Of a stretch of DNA of 64,000 nt, positions 34,892-44,507 are shown piece after piece; the stretch's first letter is position 1; the number at the start of each line of letters is the position of its first letter. The notes beneath the pieces were generated by a model, which saw only the letters and a program-made list of their open reading frames with translations, searched no databases and was not told where the DNA came from. The DNA is from Palsa-504 sp963742795. GTDB taxonomy: Bacteria > Actinomycetota > Actinomycetes > Streptosporangiales > Streptosporangiaceae. The stretch covers positions 310,001 to 374,000 of the forward strand of contig CAVUNL010000025.1 of NCBI GenBank assembly GCA_963742795.1, in the 5' to 3' direction. A program made the translations under genes and the position numbers.

Positions 34892-36049
34892 TTGTATGCT
34901 CTGGGCCGCGCAGGCGGCCGGCTCCGCGGCGCGCCCGGGCCGGGTCTTCAGCAGGCCGAACAGGGCCAGCGTGGCCAGCGCGATCACCGCGGCGCCGTAG
35001 TAGCGGGCGGTGTCGATCAGGCCGCCGCCGTGCACCACGCCGAACCCGGCCAGCACGGCGGGCACGCCCAGCCCGAGATAGGACACCACGTAGAGCAGCG
35101 AGACCAGGCCGGCCCGCTCGTGCGCCGCGGCCAGCGGCACCACCAGCCGGATGCCGCCCTGGAAGCCGCTGCCGAACCCGGCGCCGGCGATCGCCGACCC
35201 CGCGAAGAAGACCGCCACGGAGCCCAGGCTCACGGCCATGACGGTCACGGCCACGCCGGTGATCAGGGCCAGGATGCCGAACAGCATGACCGTCCGGGCC
35301 GCGGCCCGGCGCAGCACGATGATCGCGACGACGGCCGAGGCGGCCAGCACGAACAGGCTCAGGCTGCCCAGCACCACGTTGCCAGAACCGGTCAGCGCGT
35401 GCACCAGCGCCGGGCCGAGCGCACCGTACAGGCCGGCCAGCGCCCACACCGCGAACAGCACGGGCACGGCGGTCAGCACCGGGGCCCGCAGCGCCCGCGG
35501 CAGGGTGATCTCCGGCCGCAGGCTGGCCAGCGCGCCCGGCGCCCGGCTGACCGTCTCGCGCATCGCGGCGATGGCGATCGCCTGCAGGGCGAGCACGCCG
35601 ATCAGGGCCAGGTAGATGAGGTGGGTGGGGTCAGGCAGGAAGCGGACCGCCAGCGCGGAGGCGATCGCGCCGCTCGCGCTGCCCAGGCCCGGCGCCACCG
35701 CGTTGGCGAACGTGCCGAGCTCACGGTCCATGTCCAGCATGGCCGCGCCGATCGCGCCCAGCGCCGCGCCGGTGGACAGGCCCTGGACCACCCGGGCGGA
35801 CAGCAGCGCAGGCACCCCGGTGGCGGTGGCGAAGATCACCAGCGACCCCGCGTGCACGGCGATCGCGGTCAGCAGCACGGGCCGGCGTCCGATGTGGTCC
35901 GACAGCTTGCCCAGGGTCAGCAGGGCGGCCAGCACCGCCATCGCGTACACCCCGAACACCACCGTGGTGGTGATCGGCGTGAAGTGCCACTGGGCCTGGT
36001 AGATCGCGTACAGCGGGGTGGGGGCGGCGGAGGAGGCCAGCAGCGCCAC
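34889..36049 (-). CDS. MFS drug transporter (N-terminus uncertain)
   Basis: At least 386 residues with about 11-12 helices of the MFS drug/sugar type: LGKLSDHIGRRPVLL (motif A loop), VVQGLSTGAALGAIGAAMLD and SLSLFVLAASAVVAIIVLRR. Homology begins upstream of the GTG at 36049 (VFVLASLIVALLASSAAPTP, first helix), yet no start codon lies in that frame; an ATG at 36200 is in another frame. A one-base indel near 36110-36180 is likely. Substrate not known. Probably repressed by the TetR protein encoded downstream. Confidence 0.8.
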   Translation of the reverse strand: MALLASSAAPTPLYAIYQAQWHFTPITTTVVFGVYAMAVLAALLTLGKLSDHIGRRPVLLTAIAVHAGSLVIFATATGVPALLSARVVQGLSTGAALGAIGAAMLDMDRELGTFANAVAPGLGSASGAIASALAVRFLPDPTHLIYLALIGVLALQAIAIAAMRETVSRAPGALASLRPEITLPRALRAPVLTAVPVLFAVWALAGLYGALGPALVHALTGSGNVVLGSLSLFVLAASAVVAIIVLRRAAARTVMLFGILALITGVAVTVMAVSLGSVAVFFAGSAIAGAGFGSGFQGGIRLVVPLAAAHERAGLVSLLYVVSYLGLGVPAVLAGFGVVHGGGLIDTARYYGAAVIALATLALFGLLKTRPGRAAEPAACAAQSIQ

Positions 36050-36223
36050 GATCAGCGAGGCCAGGACGAAGACGGCCGGCCGCCCGCTCAGCCGGTGACT
36101 GTCCCGCTCCGCGGAGCCACGGCCGGCGCGCGAACGGGTCAGCCGGGAGGGCGGCCTGTGCGAGCCCTGCTGTCGGCCCGGCAGCCTGGTGCGTCGTCAT
36201 GTCTGGTTACCCACCCTAATTGA

Positions 36224-36239
36224 GTAGACAGGTCTGTAC
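36224..36239 (-). promoter_or_regulatory. TetR operator 2 (before the MFS gene)
   Basis: GTAGACAGGTCTGTAC, a near match to the operator at 34876 in the promoter region of the MFS gene (spacing differs by two bases in the core). Confidence 0.6.
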
Positions 36240-36251
36240 AGTCGAAGATAT

Positions 36252-36267
36252 TAGACAGAAAGGTCTA
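36252..36267 (-). promoter_or_regulatory. TetR operator 3 (before the MFS gene)
   Basis: TAGACAGAAAGGTCTA, 28 bp from operator 2. The pair could allow cooperative repression of the exporter. Confidence 0.58.
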
Positions 36268-36379
36268 CTCAGTCAAGGGGGCGGCCGGACATCCGCCGGC
36301 GGGGGCGGGTGCAGGGGCGGTGTTGGGATGGGCGATCGCTCACGCCACGCTGAGGCCGTAGGCAGGTCTGCGGGCGAGG

Positions 36380-36433
36380 AACCACGGACCGTTCGGCTGA
36401 AAGATCTTGATTTTTCCCGAACGGACCGTGGTT
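36380..36433 (+). repeat. Dispersed hairpin repeat, copy 3
   Basis: 17-bp inverted arms with one mismatch (AACCACGGACCGTTCGG, CCGAACGGACCGTGGTT) enclose a 20-nt loop containing AAAGATCTTGATTTTT. The unit sits 18 bp downstream of the stop codon of the minus-strand alpha/beta hydrolase gene. Confidence 0.8.
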
Positions 36434-36451
36434 TCTGCGCCTCGGCGGCGT

Positions 36452-37147
36452 CTAGCGGTCCGCGGCGCCGGCCGCGGCCTGGGCGATGAGGGTGGCCACC
36501 GTCTCGGGCTGCGACACGTAGACGGAGTGGCTGGCCGTGACCTCGGACTGGGTGGCGCCCATCCTTCCGGCCATGGTGCGCTGCGCCGGCGGCGGGATCA
36601 TCCGGTCCTGGGTGGTGACCAGGTACCAGCTGGGCTTGGTCCGCCAGGAGGCTTCGGTGATCGCCGCGGCGGGGGCGGCCACGTTCCAGGGGACCTGGGC
36701 GTCGGCCATGAACGCGGCCTGTTCGGCGGGCAGGTCGGCGGCGAACGAGGCGTGGAACTTGTCCCGGTCCAGGAACAGGAAGCCGTCCCGGGGCGGCAGG
36801 ATCGGCGGCTGCGGGCCGTCGGCCGGGAAACCGGCGATGAGCGAGCCGACCGACTCCCCCTTGTCCGGCGCGAAGGCGCAGACGTAGACCAGGGCCGCGA
36901 CGTTCGGGTGGGTGCCGGCCTCGGTGATGACCGCGCCGCCGTAGGAGTGGCCGACGAGCACGACCGGTCCGTCCTGGGCGTCGATGATCTGCCGGGTGGC
37001 CTGGGCGTCGCCTTCCAGTGACAGGGTGGGGTTCTGCACGACGCTGACCCGGAAACCGTCACGGGTGAGGGACTCATAGACGCCCTGCCAGCCGGAGCCG
37101 TCGACGAACCCTCCGTGGACGAGAACGACATTCCGCAGTGTGCTCAT
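36452..37147 (-). CDS. Small alpha/beta hydrolase
   Basis: A 231-residue hydrolase of the esterase type often found beside regulators: NVVLVHGGFVDGSGWQGVYE, nucleophile elbow GHSYGG, the loop LVYVCAFAPDKGES, and the catalytic His in VTASHSVYVSQPE. It is divergent from the degenerate LAL regulator at 37266. A second hydrolase at 39729 is a paralogue. Substrate unknown. Confidence 0.88.
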   Translation of the reverse strand: MSTLRNVVLVHGGFVDGSGWQGVYESLTRDGFRVSVVQNPTLSLEGDAQATRQIIDAQDGPVVLVGHSYGGAVITEAGTHPNVAALVYVCAFAPDKGESVGSLIAGFPADGPQPPILPPRDGFLFLDRDKFHASFAADLPAEQAAFMADAQVPWNVAAPAAAITEASWRTKPSWYLVTTQDRMIPPPAQRTMAGRMGATQSEVTASHSVYVSQPETVATLIAQAAAGAADR

Positions 37148-37265
37148 GGTGATCCTTCCTCTCGTGAAATGGGTGAATGCCTGAACGGTAGGCCGCCGGG
37201 GACGAAAGCCGCGTACGTCATGTGACTGAGTTCTTGACGCAGGTTGCTGGGAAGATGGTTCTCTG

Positions 37266-38869
37266 ATGTCGATCGCTGCGAGTAACCCCGGGCCGCTGCT
37301 CGGCCGGGACGCCGAGGTCGAGCTGCTGGTTTCGCTGCTCGACGGAGTTCAGGATGGCGGCGGGGCTGGCCTGGCCGCCTGCGCGGCGGGCTGGCCTGGC
37401 CGCGGCGGCGGGGCGCTCGTGCTGTACGGCGAGCCGGGCATCGGCAAGTCCCGGCTGCTGGCCGTGGCGGCCGGATTGGCGCGTGAGCGCGGCTTCACGA
37501 TGCTGAGCGCGACCGGAGTGCAGTCCGAGGCGCATCTGCCGTTTGCGGGGCTTCATCAGCTGGTTCGCCCGCTGCGGTCCCGCGTGGCGGACCTGCCCGC
37601 GCCGCAGCGTGCCGCGCTCGACGCGGCCTTCGGACTGGGCCAGGAGCCGGCGCCGGAGCGATTCCAGATCGCGATGGCCGTTCTCGACCTGCTCGGCGAG
37701 GTCGCGGCCGGCGCACCGCTGCTGGTCCTGGTCGAGGACGGCTCGGGCACCTGCCGCGCATGCTCACGCTGCAGGGAAACATGGCCGCGCACGTCGCCGA
37801 CTGGGGCGTGGCGATGCCCGCGGCGGAAGAGGCCAGGCGCCTGGCGACCGAGCTCGGCGAGCCGCAATGGGTCGCGGCCGCCGACACCGTCGATTCGATC
37901 ATCGCCGGGATCCGCGGCGACCACGACGAGGCCGAGCGAGCCGCGGCGCGGGCCGAGCGCATCGCGGTGCCGGCCGGGGCGAACCTCACCATCGCCTTCG
38001 CGCAATTCGGCCGGATCTTCGCCGCACTCGGAGCGGGCAGGCACTCCGACGCTTACGAGGCCGCCGAACGACTCCTGGACCCGGCGAGCCCGGCCCACCA
38101 CCGGATCGTCGCGTGCGGGCTCATCGGCGAACTGGCCGAGGCAGCGCTGCACACCGGCCGGATCAACGAAGCGCGAACGCGCGTGACGCAGGTCGAAGCC
38201 GTATTCGGTGACATCCCGGGAACCTCTATCGCCATAGGGCTGCTGCACGCGAGGGCGCTACTGGCCCGGGACCCCGAGGAAGCCGCGGGGCGTTTCGGAG
38301 AGGCGTTCGGCGCCGACCTCACGCACTGGCCGCTGCAGCGGGCCCGGCTATTGCTGGCCTACGGCCAATGGCTGCGACGCCAGCGCCGGATCGCCGACTC
38401 GCGCGCGCCGCTGCGGGACGCCCGCGACGCCTTCGACGCCCTGCGCTGCGCCGCCTGGGGCGACCAGGCCCGCCGGGAGCTCCGGGCCTCCGGGGAGTCC
38501 AGCCGGCGGCGGGACCTCGCCCCCCGCGACCAGCTGACCGCCCAGGAGCTTCAGATCGCCCAGCTCGCCGCCCAGGGGCTCTCGAACCGGGACATCGCGC
38601 AGCGGCTGTACCTGTCTCACCGGACGATCGGCACCCACCTGTACCGCATCTTCCCCAAGCTGGGGATCACCAGCCGCGGTGAGCTCAGCTCAGCCCTGTC
38701 GGCGCGCACCACGTGGCCAGAGCGCTCTGCGTTACCGGTTAGGTTCGCCCGTCTGACCTCACCGATCCCAACCGGCACAGCTCACCTGCCCCACAGGTCA
38801 CGGAGCGCTGCGAGCCGACTTATCGTGGACCGTTACGGGTGTCATAGCACCCGTAACGGTCCGCGATAA
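37266..38869 (+). pseudogene. LAL-type LuxR regulator with internal deletion
   Basis: The N-terminal ATPase starts normally (LLGRDAEVELLVSLLDG, Walker A GEPGIGKSRLL, through LLVLVEDG), then jumps in another frame near 37745 to the C-terminal helical repeats (LGHLPRMLTLQGNM) and the LuxR motif (LTAQELQIAQLAAQGLSNRD). About 400 residues between Walker B and the repeats are missing, and the join is out of frame. The last 50 residues after the helix-turn-helix are not family sequence and are encoded partly by the hairpin at 38820. Confidence 0.8.
38820..38869 (+). terminator. Long hairpin at the end of the LAL pseudogene
   Basis: Two 22-bp arms (38820-38841 and 38848-38869), inverted with a single mismatch, flank a 6-nt loop; the left arm contains GGACCGTTACGGGTG. 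The right arm carries the stop codon of the LAL frame. There is no U-rich tail, so it may be a rho-independent-like terminator, an RNA-stabilising end, or a mobile hairpin rather than a classical terminator. Confidence 0.55.
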
Positions 38870-39024
38870 TCATTTCGAGGCTTTACGGCGGTGTTAGGAG
38901 AGCACGGAGGGGGCGCGAGAAAACCGACTGAACCCTGTGTGTTTTCGAAGAACCATCGTTATGGTCTTGTTAGCAGGCCTTACGGGTGCTCGCGGCGCGG
39001 CTGGATTTGGTGCCGTGATCGAGA

Positions 39025-39225
39025 ATGGTCATGCTGAAGGCCGTGTCACGGCAGGCGCCCCCGGTGCGCCGGACTGGCCGGTGGCGCGAGCTGCTGCCCG
39101 CGGATCCGGGGCTCGTCGCGGTGCTGCGTCTGACCGTGGCGGTCCTGGCCGTGACCGTCTTGCTCGCGTGCCGCGACCTCGCCCACCTCGGGGTCGTGCT
39201 GGCCACCCTTCCGTGCCGGGTGGCG
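39025..39225 (+). pseudogene. Possible fragment of a FUSC/aromatic exporter-like membrane protein
   Basis: The frame reads GRWRELLPADPGLVAVLRLT and AVLAVTVLLACRDLAHL, like the start of FUSC-type proteins with one membrane helix, then breaks at the tautomerase gene. The rest of the 38870-39240 gap holds nothing else I can support. Confidence 0.35.
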
Positions 39226-39240
39226 GGCGTGAGTTTCATC

Positions 39241-39684
39241 TCATCCTCCCGACTGGCCTGCTCGCAGGCTCGCGATCTGCGCGCGGGCGGCGGCCACCAG
39301 TTCGTCGTTGGTGTTCGCGTGGCCACTGAGGCCCCAGCCCCCGTCTGGCGCCTCGGTGAGCAGGACCCAGGTCCGGCTCGCCAGCCCCGGGTCGCCGGCG
39401 GCCTTCACGGCGATGTCGGTGAGCCGCTCGACGACGGCGAGTTGCTTGCCGCGGTCCAGCGCGGCCGCGTTGGTGAGGACCTGGATCCGCACGTAGTTGG
39501 TATCGCCGTCAACGTTGGACAGGGCGCCTGCGGGCAGGTCATGGATGAAGGCAGCGGTGTTCTGCCGGAACATCGGGATGTCGGGCACTTGCTCGATGGT
39601 CATGACCGCGGTCGCCAGGTCGATGGCCAGCTGGTGCTGGTCGGTGAAGGTCTCGGCGGTCGCGTAGACGTCGATCATGGGCAT
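39241..39684 (-). CDS. 4-oxalocrotonate tautomerase-family protein
   Basis: About 147 residues; after the initiator Met comes a Pro (MPMIDVYATAETF), which in this family is the catalytic N-terminal amine. Two tautomerase-like halves are visible (FTDQHQLAIDLATAVMTIEQ and AALDRGKQLAVVERLTDIAV, then SRTWVLLTEAPDGGWGLSGH). The start at 39684 is fixed by the Pro. It lies 44 bp downstream of the hydrolase gene on the same strand, so the two are probably co-transcribed. Confidence 0.82.
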   Translation of the reverse strand: MPMIDVYATAETFTDQHQLAIDLATAVMTIEQVPDIPMFRQNTAAFIHDLPAGALSNVDGDTNYVRIQVLTNAAALDRGKQLAVVERLTDIAVKAAGDPGLASRTWVLLTEAPDGGWGLSGHANTNDELVAAARAQIASLRAGQSGG

Positions 39685-39728
39685 GGCAGATTGTCCTTGT
39701 CTTATATCGGCGTTCGGATGACATCGGC

Positions 39729-40409
39729 TCAGATGGAGTTCGCGGCGGTCCGGATGACGTCGAGGACGAAGTCGGGCTGGGCCAGCATGGCGACGTGGCT
39801 GCTGTCCGCGTCGTAGGTGTGGGCGCCCATCCGCTTGGCGACGAACCGCTCCAGGTCGGGCTGGACGGTCCGGTCGTTGTTGGCGACGACGTACCAGCTC
39901 GGCTTCGTCCGCCAGGCGGTGCCGTCGAGCTTCTGGTTGAACAGGTCCGCGGCCGGCACGCCCTGGGTCGCCCACACCAGCTGTTGCTCCTGCTCGGACA
40001 GGTCGCCCGCGAAGCACCCGATGCCGGACGGGAGCATCCAGATGCGCCCGTCCGCGATCTCGATGTGGGCGAAGATGTCCGTGACCGGGAACTGCTCCTG
40101 CAGGCTCTGCGACGTCTCACCCTCATCCGGGGCGAGGGCGGCGATGTAGACCAGCCCGGCGACGCGGTCGTCGGTGCCCGCGGCCGTGATGACGGTCCCG
40201 CCGTACGAGTGGCCGACGAGAATGGCCGGGCTGCTGACCCGCCCCAGCGCACGAGTTACCGCGGCGACGTCGCCTTCGAGCGTGTCGAGGCTGTTCTGGG
40301 CGGATACCACCTGGTGCCCGTCCGCCTGAAGCGGCGGGATCACTTTCCTGTAGCACGAGCCATCGGCCCACAGCCCGTGCGCGAATACGATGCTTGCCTT
40401 GGCTGGCAT
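39729..40409 (-). CDS. Small alpha/beta hydrolase
   Basis: A 226-residue hydrolase: ASIVFAHGLWADGSCYRKVI, nucleophile elbow GHSYGG, LVYIAALAPDEGETSQSLQE, and the catalytic His in YDADSSHVAMLAQPD. It is a paralogue of the hydrolase at 36452 with identical landmarks. The tautomerase gene follows directly. Upstream lies the AraC regulator gene on the same strand. Confidence 0.88.
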   Translation of the reverse strand: MPAKASIVFAHGLWADGSCYRKVIPPLQADGHQVVSAQNSLDTLEGDVAAVTRALGRVSSPAILVGHSYGGTVITAAGTDDRVAGLVYIAALAPDEGETSQSLQEQFPVTDIFAHIEIADGRIWMLPSGIGCFAGDLSEQEQQLVWATQGVPAADLFNQKLDGTAWRTKPSWYVVANNDRTVQPDLERFVAKRMGAHTYDADSSHVAMLAQPDFVLDVIRTAANSI

Positions 40410-40506
40410 GTCTGCTCCTTTCGCGAGACGTCACGACGACGGCTTCACGCTAGGACGGCCCGCGGGTCCGGGCATCGCACGAACGCGCTATTCCTTAGTG
40501 GCCTGG

Positions 40507-41409
40507 TTAGCTGGGGACGTGTTCCCGCCGCCACTGCCCCGGCGAGCGGCCGTGGTTCCGGGTGAACGCCCGGTTGAAGGCGGCGTCGGATTTGTAGCCG
40601 GTCCGTCGCGCGACCTGCTTGGCCGTTTCCCCCGAACCCAGCAGGAGCTCGCGGGCCAGTTCCATCCGCAGCTCGGTCAGGTACGCCATCGGCGGCTGCC
40701 CCAAAGTACGGGTGAACCGCTCGGTGAAGGTGGTCCGGGACAGGTGGGCGTGCTGCGCCATCTCCGCGTTCGACCAGGCCCGCGCCGGGTCGGCGTGGAT
40801 GGCGTCCAGCACGCCGCCGATGTCGGGATCCATGCCCGCGCGCAGCCAGCCGGGGCTGCTCTGCGTGGAGGTGGCCCACAGCCGCAGCATCTGGATATAC
40901 ATCAGGTCCAGGATCCGGGAGATCATGACCGCGGCGCCGGGAGTCGGCTCGCGCCGCTCCTTGGCCATCAGGCGGTAGCTGACGTCGAACCATTCGTAGC
41001 CGCCCTCGCGCAGGCGCTCGAAGGCGATCACATCCGGGAGGGCGGCGAGCAGCCTGTTGCTCGTCGCGCCGTCGTGGACGAACGTTCCCGTCAGCCATCT
41101 GGTGCCGGGTCCGGTGACCCTCAGCACATGGGCCCGGCCAGCCGGAAGCAGTGCCACGTCGCCCGCGCGCAGGACGTGCGGCTCGGCCCCCGCGACCTCA
41201 ACCTGGACTTCGCCTGCCTCCACGAGGTGGACCGCGCCCATGTCGTCGCGCTGTACCCACCTCGTGGGCGGGTCCGCGGCGGTTTCCGTGACGTCGTGCC
41301 CGGCAAGGTGAACCGTGCGCAGAAGCGTCGAGAGAACATCCCCGGTGGGTGCGGAATCCGGACGGTCTGCATATGATTCCGGCGCTTCTGGGCTCGCGGG
41401 TTGACTCAT
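40507..41409 (-). CDS. AraC-family regulator with cupin-6 domain
   Basis: About 300 residues: an N-terminal cupin-like ligand domain (VHLVEAGEVQVEVAGAEPHV, LLPAGRAHVLRV) and a C-terminal double helix-turn-helix (WSNAEMAQHAHLSRTTFTER, then AKQVARRTGYKSDAAFNRAF). This type often controls a neighbouring oxidoreductase or hydrolase; the hydrolase/tautomerase pair downstream is the natural candidate. The start at 41409 is selected because homology begins in MSQPAS. Divergent from the LAL gene by 68 bp. Confidence 0.88.
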   Translation of the reverse strand: MSQPASPEAPESYADRPDSAPTGDVLSTLLRTVHLAGHDVTETAADPPTRWVQRDDMGAVHLVEAGEVQVEVAGAEPHVLRAGDVALLPAGRAHVLRVTGPGTRWLTGTFVHDGATSNRLLAALPDVIAFERLREGGYEWFDVSYRLMAKERREPTPGAAVMISRILDLMYIQMLRLWATSTQSSPGWLRAGMDPDIGGVLDAIHADPARAWSNAEMAQHAHLSRTTFTERFTRTLGQPPMAYLTELRMELARELLLGSGETAKQVARRTGYKSDAAFNRAFTRNHGRSPGQWRREHVPS

Positions 41410-41477
41410 GCCACGAATATGTTCGTTGTGCGTCGGTACACGCAACCCCTCGGAGCGCAGGGACGGGGGAGCTCGCG

Positions 41478-44294
41478 ATGATCTCCACTCCTCATGCGTC
41501 CGACGCTGGCGACTCAACCCCGATCCGGGGCCGCGGCGAGCAGTTGCAGATGATCACCGGTTTTCTGGAGCGCGTCCGGGCCGGGGCGGGCGACGTCGCG
41601 ATCATCGAGGGTGCCGCGGGTCTGGGCAAGACGAGGCTGCTCGCCGCGGCCCGGACGACCGCCGGTGCGCTCTCGTTCCGAACCGGGCTCGGTGCCGCGG
41701 AGCCGGGCCACAGCCCCGTCGAACTGGCCGTGCTGATGGAGGCGCTGTTCGGCGGCACCGAATCCCTGATCGAACGGAACGCGCTCGGATCCCGCGACGG
41801 CTCCCGCGAGGAGCCGTTCTGGCTGCTCCAGGATGTGCAGACCCTGATGGAACGCGCGGCGCTCCGGCAGCCGCTGCTGGTGTGCCTCGACGACGTGCAG
41901 TGGGCGGACGCCGGATGCGGCTTCGCCTTGCGCATGCTGACCCAGTGGCTGGCGCCGTTGCCGATCGCATGGCTGATTGCGGTCCGGCCGAACCAGGGAG
42001 CGCCGCAGCTCCGCCGGGCGCTGGCCGAGTTGACCGCCGCCGGAGCCGCGACGATCCGCCTGACGCCGCTGCCGGCCTCGGCGGTCGCGGAGGTCGCGGC
42101 GGATGTCCTGGGGGCACCGGCCGGAGGTGACCTCCTGCGGACCTTGGCCGACGTCCAGGGCAACCCCTTCCTCATCGTTGACCTGCTCGCCGGCCTGCGC
42201 GAGGAGAACCTGGTGCGCGTGGTCGACGGCCGGGCCAGGCTGGCGGAGAACCGTGTGCCGCACCGGCTCGAGGACAGCATGCGGCGGCGCCTGTCGCGCA
42301 CCACTCCCGCGGGCGAGCGAGTCGTGACCGTGGCCGCCTCGCTGGCTCGCCAGTTCACGCTCAGCCAGATCGCGGCGATGGCCCGCATCGGGGTAGCCGA
42401 CCTGGTTGATCCGGTCCGGGAAGTCATCGACGCCGGCCTCTTCATCGAGGTCGGCGGTCGTCTCGCCTTCCAGCACGACCTGGCCCGGGAGGCGGTTCGC
42501 AGCGCAGTACCCGACGCGGTCCGCCGGGCCCTTGACCGTGAGGCGGCCGACGTGCTCCTGGCCGGCGGCGCCCTGCCGGTCGAGGTCGCGGCTCAGCTGG
42601 CCGCGAGCGCGGAGCCCGGTGACGTCGCCGCGGTCCGCGCTCTCGCGGAGGCCGCCGAAGCGCTCGGTGTGACCGACCCCGGCGCCTCAGCCGACATCGC
42701 CAGCGTGGCGCTGGCGCTGCTCCCGTCGCGGCACCCGCTGCGGGGTCCGCTGGTGGCCCGGCGCACGGTATCCCTGTTCGCCGCGGGCCGCAGCAAGGAA
42801 GCGCGGGCCTTCGCCGACAACGCCCTGCGTCAGAGCCTGCCCGCCGAACAGGAAGCCGACGTACGACTGAGCCTGGCGGCGATGTTCGCCATCTCGGCCG
42901 ACGACCGCGCCGAGACCGCTCGGCAGGGCCTGTCCCTCACCGGCCTGTCAGCCGACACGCGGGCCCGGCTGTGGACGTCGCTGTTTCACAATCTGATGGT
43001 CGCCAGCCGCCTCGACGAGGGTCTGGCGATCGAGTCCGAGGTGCGTACGAGCGTATGCGCGAGCACCGACCTCGCGGCGCAGTACTTTTTCCAGATCGGC
43101 CACTCGGCGATGGAATACCAGCTCGGCCGGTTCGAGCTTTCGCTGCGGCTGCTCCAGGGTGTGGACCCCGGGGTGCTGGCCGGTTTCGACGATCCGCGGG
43201 AACGCCTGACGCACAGCTATCGCTCGTGGCTGCTGTCCGCCCTCGACCGGGTCGACGAGGCGGCCGCGGTCGCCGAGGACGGGCTGGCCTCCGCCCAGCG
43301 CGACCGGCAGAACTGGGCGGTCCACGTCTTCGAAACGTGGACCGGCCGGAACCTGCTCCACCTGGGCAGGCTCGACGAGGCGAATGCGGTGCTTGAGGGG
43401 CGGTTCCGCCTCGCCGACGCGCATCTGATCGTCGGGGTCCTGGACGCGGCGTCGGTCGTGGCGCTCGGCCGCACCAAGCTCCACATCGGAGACGAGCGCG
43501 GCGCCCATGAGGTGGCCGAGATCGCCAAGGTCATGCTGACCACGACCGCTCCTGTGGTCCGCAGGCACGCCGCGTGGTACCTCGCCGTGCACGCCATGAC
43601 CGCCGGCGACCCGGACCAGGCCCACCACTGGCTGTGCGCGCTCGGCGAGGCAGAGCGGCTGTCGCTGTTCCCGCTCTTCCCGATGGAGGCCGCCGACGAT
43701 CCGCTGCTGGTCCGCATGGCCCTGGCGGCCGGCGATGCCGAACTCGCCAAGGCCGTCACCGAGCTCGCCGCGCGCCGGCACGAACTCAATCCCGGCGTGG
43801 CGTCCATAGCCGGCGCCGCCGCGCACACCCGAGGCCTGCTCAGCCAGTCCAGGGCTGAGCTGGAACAGGCGGCGGCGATTCTCGCTCCCGGCCCGCGGCC
43901 GCTGGCGCTGGCGGCCGTGCTCGAGGATCTGGGTGGCATCCGGCTGGCCGGAGGTGACCGCAGCGGTGCGGCGGACGCCTTCGACCGGGTCCTGCGGATC
44001 TGCCTCGACGCCGGAGCCGCGCGCGACGCGGCCAGAGCCCGCAAGCGGCTGCGCGAACTCGGGATCCGGCGCCGGGTCCAGGCGCTGGACCGCCCGAAAC
44101 TGGGCTGGGAGTCGCTCACCGATGCCGAGCTCAAGGTGGCGCGCTTGGCCGCGGCCGGCTGTACCAACCGGGGGATCGCCGACCGGTTGTTCGTTTCACC
44201 CCACACCGTGAACACCCACCTACGTCACGTCTTCGACAAGCTGGACATCAGGTCCCGGGTCGACCTCACCCGCGTCGTCGGCCACCACTCATAG
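41478..44294 (+). CDS. LAL-type LuxR regulator, full length
   Basis: A 938-residue regulator: N-terminal AAA/STAND ATPase (Walker A EGAAGLGKTRLL, Walker B LLVCLDDVQWAD), helical TPR-like repeats, and a C-terminal LuxR helix-turn-helix (LTDAELKVARLAAAGCTNRG, VSPHTVNTHLRHVFDKLDI). The ATG at 41478 follows GGGGGAG. It is the only intact LAL protein among several broken ones here. Target genes are unknown; it is divergent from the AraC gene. Confidence 0.9.
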   Translation: MISTPHASDAGDSTPIRGRGEQLQMITGFLERVRAGAGDVAIIEGAAGLGKTRLLAAARTTAGALSFRTGLGAAEPGHSPVELAVLMEALFGGTESLIERNALGSRDGSREEPFWLLQDVQTLMERAALRQPLLVCLDDVQWADAGCGFALRMLTQWLAPLPIAWLIAVRPNQGAPQLRRALAELTAAGAATIRLTPLPASAVAEVAADVLGAPAGGDLLRTLADVQGNPFLIVDLLAGLREENLVRVVDGRARLAENRVPHRLEDSMRRRLSRTTPAGERVVTVAASLARQFTLSQIAAMARIGVADLVDPVREVIDAGLFIEVGGRLAFQHDLAREAVRSAVPDAVRRALDREAADVLLAGGALPVEVAAQLAASAEPGDVAAVRALAEAAEALGVTDPGASADIASVALALLPSRHPLRGPLVARRTVSLFAAGRSKEARAFADNALRQSLPAEQEADVRLSLAAMFAISADDRAETARQGLSLTGLSADTRARLWTSLFHNLMVASRLDEGLAIESEVRTSVCASTDLAAQYFFQIGHSAMEYQLGRFELSLRLLQGVDPGVLAGFDDPRERLTHSYRSWLLSALDRVDEAAAVAEDGLASAQRDRQNWAVHVFETWTGRNLLHLGRLDEANAVLEGRFRLADAHLIVGVLDAASVVALGRTKLHIGDERGAHEVAEIAKVMLTTTAPVVRRHAAWYLAVHAMTAGDPDQAHHWLCALGEAERLSLFPLFPMEAADDPLLVRMALAAGDAELAKAVTELAARRHELNPGVASIAGAAAHTRGLLSQSRAELEQAAAILAPGPRPLALAAVLEDLGGIRLAGGDRSGAADAFDRVLRICLDAGAARDAARARKRLRELGIRRRVQALDRPKLGWESLTDAELKVARLAAAGCTNRGIADRLFVSPHTVNTHLRHVFDKLDIRSRVDLTRVVGHHS

Positions 44295-44322
44295 TGCCCG
44301 GGTGCCTCTGCTGGTCGTCATC

Positions 44323-44507
44323 GAGACGAGACCATCGCAAGCGGTCGCGGCTCCCGGCCCAACGGCGATGTTCTCGCGGCGACCGGCGCGGCCCCGGTCA
44401 GCTTCGCCGACTTCGCTGCCGAGGCCGCTCCGGGCGAGGTCGCGCACTGGCGGGACTACCTCGACCCGGTCGCGGTATTCGATGCGCTGGGCTGGCCGCC
44501 ACGCTGA
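44323..44507 (+). pseudogene. C-terminal fragment resembling an NmrA-like reductase
   Basis: A frame ending at 44507 reads GDVLAATGAAPVSFADFAAE and AHWRDYLDPVAVFDALGWPP. The S-F-A-D-F near the end resembles the tail of NmrA/NAD-binding proteins. No start or upstream part exists, since it follows directly on the LAL stop. Weak evidence. Confidence 0.35.
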
